11,317 nucleotides of DNA, taken from contig WKLE02000185.1 in the NCBI GenBank assembly GCA_014885115.2, forward strand, positions 1 through 11,317, in the 5' to 3' direction. The notes under the pieces are model-generated. The model was not told the origin of the DNA, did no database searches, and worked only from the letters and a program-made list of their open reading frames with translations. Shown here piece after piece: positions 7,644-11,317 of this stretch. Source of the DNA: Asterionellopsis glacialis (taxonomy: Eukaryota > Bacillariophyta > Plagiogrammaphyceae > Rhaphoneidales > Asterionellopsidaceae). The translations under genes were made by a program, and so were the position numbers. Every line of letters starts with the position of its first letter. Within the stretch, counting starts at the first letter, position 1.

Positions 7644-8170
7644 ATGACCATGAGAGGATTAGACATAGCACCAAAACTAAAAAAAAATAGAGACCACACT
7701 CTAGAGGACCTAGTCACTAGAGGTCATACCTACCTGGATAGAACCTGGAGGAGAAAAGATTTCAAAAAGATTTTGGTCTATGTGCTCTTCTTTACTTTTT
7801 TTGGTGTAGATTTGTACGTGAATATTATACCAGAAGATACATTTTGTATATTCGCCTCGGCAGTTGTTTACTCTCCGTATTTAATACATGTACCCCAAGG
7901 GTACATGTACAGTACCCCAGGGAGTACTGTACACTGTCCCAGTATAATAATGATCATGTAAGTTTAGTAGTGGAGACATTTTGATTTTGTTTAAATTGTA
8001 TTTCTTTACAGTAACTTTTGTAGCTTGGACTAAATTTGCTCAACTTTTTTTTAAATAGGTCGTTTTTTCGTACGAGCCTTTGTGAACAAACTAATTATGC
8101 CTTTTTCTATTCCCGCTTGTTTTCTTGTAATTACAAAATGTACTATGTAGAATATCCTTTACAGAAATGA
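7644..8170 (+). CDS. Doubtful two-exon gene for a small membrane protein
   Basis: The ATG at 7644 (AAA-ATG-ACC context) opens a frame that runs to the GTAAGT donor at 7958. Splicing 7958-8058 (101 bases, acceptor TTTAAATAG) would join it to 8059-8170 and give 141 residues ending at TGA. The start is polar and basic (HTLEDLVTRGHTYLDRTWRR, near residues 18-37), then comes one likely membrane helix (KKILVYVLFFTFFGVDLYV). I recognise no family. Against it: its six arginine codons in exon 1 are all AGA or AGG, unlike the CGN-rich confident genes, and the frame runs through a palindromic GTAC block at 7885-7933. An alternative acceptor at 8011 ends the frame within seven codons. It may be a real lineage-specific gene, a relic, or chance. 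Confidence 0.25.
7885..7933. repeat. Two overlapping GTAC-rich hairpins
   Basis: TACATGTACCC at 7885-7895 pairs perfectly over 11 bp with GGGTACATGTA at 7899-7909 (loop CAA). TGTACAGTAC at 7906-7915 pairs perfectly over 10 bp with GTACTGTACA at 7924-7933. Bases 7906-7909 belong to both stems, so the full hairpins exclude each other. Six GTAC sites fall in this block. It lies inside the doubtful frame at 7644-7957. Confidence 0.6.
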
Positions 8171-8636
8171 ATCTTAGGTACGTAAGAATATAAACATCCT
8201 TGTGGATTAAAAGTGTAATACCAAGATTACTTATACTTAGGACCTTCGTAAACTCTTGCGGGAATTGATGTTGGAAGCAAGACCATGTGGGACTTTGTCA
8301 TTCATAAATGAATCATCGTTAATGCATAAATCCATCATCACATCATCCAGCTTACGTAATTTCAAATAGTAGAAAAGATACCATTCGGTTCGATGAGGGT
8401 GGGATAAATAAAAAATAAGGAGAAGAGTGCTATCATCCTGCAAAGTTGACATGCATTTGTTCTGTCAGCTGAGAAGGAAATTATTTGTTAGTGTAGTTTA
8501 CTATTATTTTTGTTCTTGTGACTCTAGAGAGGTGCACCTTTTCTCTCTCTCTGGACTACCAAAAGCTCAACATAACAAGAGAGGTGCCAAGAGGTACCCT
8601 GACAATTCATAGTGGGTGGCGTTGTAGCAATTGTTT
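8171..8636 (+). promoter_or_regulatory. Upstream region of the DUF389 gene
   Basis: No gene is supported. TTACGTAA at 8352-8359 is an 8-bp palindrome that matches the core recognised by many bZIP factors, and AGGTGCACCT at 8530-8539 is a 10-bp palindrome. A CT-rich run (TTTTCTCTCTCTCTGG, about 8538-8553) lies about 90 bases before the start codon, as is common in 5' leaders. Which of these control the gene is not shown by sequence. Confidence 0.3.
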
Positions 8637-10360
8637 ATGCGTAGTATGACAGATCTAGATTTACCTAACTTTGGTGATCACACCCCAAAGAAGGCCCCCC
8701 AAAAGGAGGATTCGGCTCCTGCTTTGGCTTCGGCGCTATCATCCTCGAACTCTTACAGCAAGGAAAAACTTGATTTAGTCAAAGTTGATGATCAGCCAAA
8801 CTCGGAGGCCAACATCCAGATCAATCCTACTGCAAGTAACAGTAGTAGTCGACCAGTAACATCTGTTCAATTCCAAACACAAACACCTAGCACACCCAAA
8901 ACAGATCTTGTATCGTTACTATCCGATAGTCCAAGTCCAAGTAGAAACACAAGTCAAGCTCACCACCGTCATCAACGTACGATATCCTCGGAGAATGGCA
9001 TTCCGGCTAGTATTTTTGATAACGTTGGTCAAGAAATTTCAACAGGAGCTGCAGCAGCAGCAACAACCGCAACAACAAGTACCATCCAACCCAAACATGT
9101 CGTTAATATTTTCCGTCATTCTGTCACAACAGCTGCTGTGACGCCCATGGAAATCCGTCGTGTCAAACACATGCATGATCGTATATCCGAAGGTGTTGAT
9201 TTCTCCTTCAATTACAATTGTCTTTTGTTCGTGGCAGCCATGGTAGCAGGGTTGGGATTAGTCTCGAATGCAACTGCCACCATCATTGCGTCCATGTTAC
9301 TATCGCCAATCATGGGCCCTGTGGTAGGAATGGCATACGGTGTATGCATATCAGATTATGCATTAGCGAAACGTGCCTTACGGAATGAAATACTGTCCCT
9401 AATCTTTTGTATATTTGCGGGTGTACTCATCGCATGTTGTACAGGATGGACGGACTTGCATGAAGCTTGGCCTACACCTGAAATGTTATCACGGGCCAGT
9501 ACACAAAGTTTGTTAGTGTCCATTCCGGTTGCCTTCTTTTCAGGATTAGGTGTGGCCATATCGATATTGGATGATCAAACTTCATCTTTGGTGGGTGTGG
9601 CTATTTCTGCCTCTTTGTTACCACCTGCAGGTACGTACATTATTGTAGATTTCTTTGCTTTTCAAATTCAAACGCATGCATTGGTTCTGTTAATTCTTGA
9701 CCTATTCATTTTAAATCACACTCTTTGTTCACAACCCCCTACCCCCACCCACCCACCTTTTAAACTACCTTTACTGCATGATTTTTTTGCGATGTAACAA
9801 CTATATCATAATGTACAGTGAATGCTGGAATACTTTGGACGAGTTGGATATTTTTACAGATCGATAATGATTTTTGTAGTGGATGCGTAGAAAATCTCCC
9901 AGATGATAATATTCCAGCATGTTATTCGACAGATGGTTTGTGTAATGATTACGTGGGACCTGAACAATATAATGATAATGGTACTATTATTGATGGTGTG
10001 GATGAAGATGCCATTGAACAGTATACACAAGATCAATTTCGCAAAATGGGTGCGACTTCCCTTGCCATTACATTTGCCAACATTGCGTTAATTATCGCAT
10101 CTAGTATCCTCATGTTCCGTATGAAAGAGAATTTACCACTTCAATCCAAAAAAGAGTTTTGGACGGATCTAAAAACAGCACGACGCATTTATCAAAATCG
10201 TGCCTTTTTATGGGAACGCAATGAGGAGGAAGAAGAGAAGGAGGAAGAGGAAAGCGGTGAAGATGATTATGATATAAATACCATGACAACACCACCATCA
10301 TCTCCCAAACGATCAGTATTGTCATCCTCATGGAATAAAAAAGAGGAAATACTAGCATAA
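8637..10360 (+). CDS. DUF389-family multi-pass membrane protein (two exons)
   Basis: Exons 8637-9630 and 9819-10360 join to 511 residues; the phase 1 intron splits the codon of V332 and restores LLPPA-V-NAGILW, which is conserved in the family. Residues 1-155 are Ser/Thr/Pro/Gln-rich and probably disordered, with an Ala run at 138-142. The DUF389 core spans about 165-432 with the signature NATATIIASMLLSPIMGPVV (211-230) and LAKRALRNE. I count about six helices: 195-211, 213-237, 252-269, 291-310, 315-346 and 410-431. Between the last two lies an acidic loop (347-405) with C351, C354, C366 and C373. The C-terminus has an acidic Glu run (467-481) and a PPSSPKR motif. The biochemical role of DUF389 proteins is not established, so I give none; the membrane is not identifiable from sequence. 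ATG 8637 or 8646 could start it. Confidence 0.92.
9631..9818 (+). other. Intron of the DUF389 gene (188 bases)
   Basis: The donor is CAG|GTACGT at 9631 and the acceptor is ATAATGTACAG ending at 9818. The join recreates the conserved PPAVNAG motif, which fixes both ends. TAAC at 9795-9798 is a plausible branch site. The intron holds a C-rich stretch at 9735-9757. Retention would keep the frame open for 55 further codons, until TAA at 9795-9797. Confidence 0.92.
9735..9754 (-). repeat. G-quadruplex motif on the template strand of the intron
   Basis: The + strand reads C5-TA-C5-A-C3-A-C3, so the minus strand has four G runs of at least three with loops of one, one and two bases. That is a canonical motif for a stable parallel quadruplex, and the C strand could form an i-motif. 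It stands out in an otherwise AT-rich intron. Confidence 0.6.
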
Positions 10361-10695
10361 CTAGTAAGCAAATCTCATTCTCCTGACGGTAAATCATAAC
10401 AAGGAAATCTTGACGCAGTACCAGTAGTAGGGTATCAATGAATTCATTTATAATCAATATTCTGTATAAGGTATTAATTATGGTGTTTGTCGTATCTCCC
10501 AAAAGACATGGGACTAGAGTAATTCATAATAATAATAGCGGTAGATATGCATACTATCTGCAAGACCAACATATGGCATGATATTTTTTCAAGCAGAAAC
10601 CTACGTCCATGTATCTGATGTATTATAGTACGTGTACAGCCTGTGGCCATTTTAGTCCCGTCTTTAAATCAAATTGACGTTTCAAGTAGAACAAA
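10361..10695. other. 3' flank of the DUF389 gene
   Basis: No gene is seen. The region is AT-rich. No strong AATAAA signal was found close to the stop. TGACGT at 10675-10680, a CRE-like element, lies 15 bases before the small ORF that follows. Confidence 0.4.
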
Positions 10696-10839
10696 ATGCC
10701 TCCAAAGAGAAAGAGGAGCTGGACATCACCCCACGGCATCAAATGCCACTTTTTTCGAGATGGGAATCCCAAATTGCATCAATATAACATGGCCAAGGCA
10801 TTTGCACCACAGCCAGAAAAAATACAAAAAGTTGAGTAG
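10696..10839 (+). CDS. Small ORF with a basic, nuclear-signal-like start
   Basis: This is a 47-codon frame. Its ATG has A at -3 (ACAAAATGCC), and its product starts MPPKRKRSWTSPHGIK, where PPKRKR resembles a classical nuclear localisation signal. The middle (HFFRDGNPKLHQYNM) is not low complexity. The local sequence is less AT-rich than its surroundings. No domain is recognised. It could be a small gene, a first exon (no donor was found in frame) or the remains of a mobile element. Confidence 0.2.
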   Translation: MPPKRKRSWTSPHGIKCHFFRDGNPKLHQYNMAKAFAPQPEKIQKVE

Positions 10840-11017
10840 CCATGTCGAATTTTCCATAATGGGATCGGCTGCTGTTAAGATCAAAACGTCACTCCAAGAC
10901 CACAAAGTAAATAAAAATAACCATGATTAGAAATATTCAAAAAGTTGTATTTCCATGTTCCTCAAAAGGTGATCTGGCCTCCAAGAAAATCCAAGTTTTC
11001 CATCCGTGACTGTGTAA
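10840..11017. other. Intergenic stretch between the small ORF and the minus-strand relic
   Basis: No gene is supported. TCAAAAGGTGATC at 10962-10974 recurs with one change at 11018-11030. On the minus strand, the frame of the relic continues past its stop for 27 further codons, to about 10934. Confidence 0.3.
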
Positions 11018-11212
11018 TCAAAAGGCGATCAATGGCCCAAGCCTCATGAAAGGAATGGCAATGAGACGCATCGTTAGACGCAAGTTCTTCTCAGCACGGC
11101 CCATCTCACCGACAGGCATGGGGGTGGGTTGCCCTTGTTCGAAGCCATGTTGCTTGTTATGAGATTTAATAATGACAAAGTCTGTTATTAATACTTCCTT
11201 TTCACCCCACCA
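11018..11212 (-). pseudogene. Open minus-strand frame, possible gene relic or terminal exon
   Basis: A 64-codon stop-to-stop frame ends with TGA at 11020-11018 on the minus strand. Its mixed amino acids and GC-richer codons look more coding-like than the flanks (for example PTPMPVGEMGRAEKNLRL). The only early ATG is at 11119, which leaves 33 residues. After the TGA the same frame stays open for 27 more codons. It could be a decayed gene, an exon of a gene entering from the right edge, or chance. I recognise no family. Confidence 0.2.
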
Positions 11213-11317
11213 TTATTGTGTACTCGTCATAAATACGACAAACGTACAAGAGAACTGTTTTTGATTTGATTCTTTTGTTCTTGAAGAGTCCTTCATGTTT
11301 TTCATGGGGTGTTGCTA
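11213..11317. other. Right edge, nothing recognised
   Basis: The region is AT-rich with no frame or motif that I can support. If the minus-strand frame next to it is an exon, earlier exons would lie here or beyond the edge. Confidence 0.3.

Noticed and set aside
7644..7957. PiggyBac-type transposase fragment, suggested by the RTWRRK stretch before a hydrophobic segment
   Set aside because: The likeness is limited to a few residues; no catalytic aspartates, terminal repeats or TTAA duplications were seen.
8380..8400. GGTTCGAT stretch resembling a tRNA T-loop
   Set aside because: The stem does not pair, and no D-arm, anticodon arm or acceptor stem can be placed around it.
10110..10502. 130-codon minus-strand frame opposite exon 2 of the DUF389 gene
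   Set aside because: It is a shadow of the Glu-rich C-terminus and flank, with no recognisable domain.

Overview
The window looks like nuclear DNA of a microalga, most likely a diatom. It is AT-rich between genes. Two of its three clear genes carry one short GT-AG intron each. Start codons sit in eukaryote-style contexts (ACC or AAG before ATG), and there are no Shine-Dalgarno sites or operon-like spacings. One gene belongs to a sulfotransferase-like family that I know from diatom genomes. Intergenic DNA is strikingly rich in GTAC. I cannot name the species.

All three confident genes are on the + strand and widely spaced, so each is probably its own transcription unit. (1) 1538-3400 is an intronless 620-residue protein with a predicted HD-superfamily metal-dependent phosphohydrolase core behind a long low-complexity N-terminus. 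(2) 5858-7321 is a two-exon, 453-residue sulfotransferase-like protein with an N-terminal membrane anchor or signal peptide, probably acting in the secretory pathway. (3) 8637-10360 is a two-exon, 511-residue DUF389 multi-pass membrane protein with disordered N- and C-terminal tails and an acidic, cysteine-bearing loop. Nothing in the layout ties the three to one pathway.

Between them: the leader of gene 1 (1-1537) holds a CCAAT cluster, a consensus splice donor and a dense GTAC cluster. The 2.4 kb gap between genes 1 and 2 holds two pairs of diverged direct repeats and an upstream ORF in frame with gene 2. The gap between genes 2 and 3 holds a doubtful two-exon gene (7644-8170) whose sequence contains two overlapping hairpins. 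The right end (10361-11317) holds a 47-codon ORF with a basic start on the + strand and an open minus-strand frame that may be a gene relic.

No tRNA, rRNA, CRISPR array, complete transposon or viral gene was recognised. I see no clear new multi-gene system. The most unusual items are the G-quadruplex-capable intron, the overlapping GTAC hairpins, the variant nucleotide loop of the sulfotransferase-like protein and the cysteine loop of the DUF389 protein.
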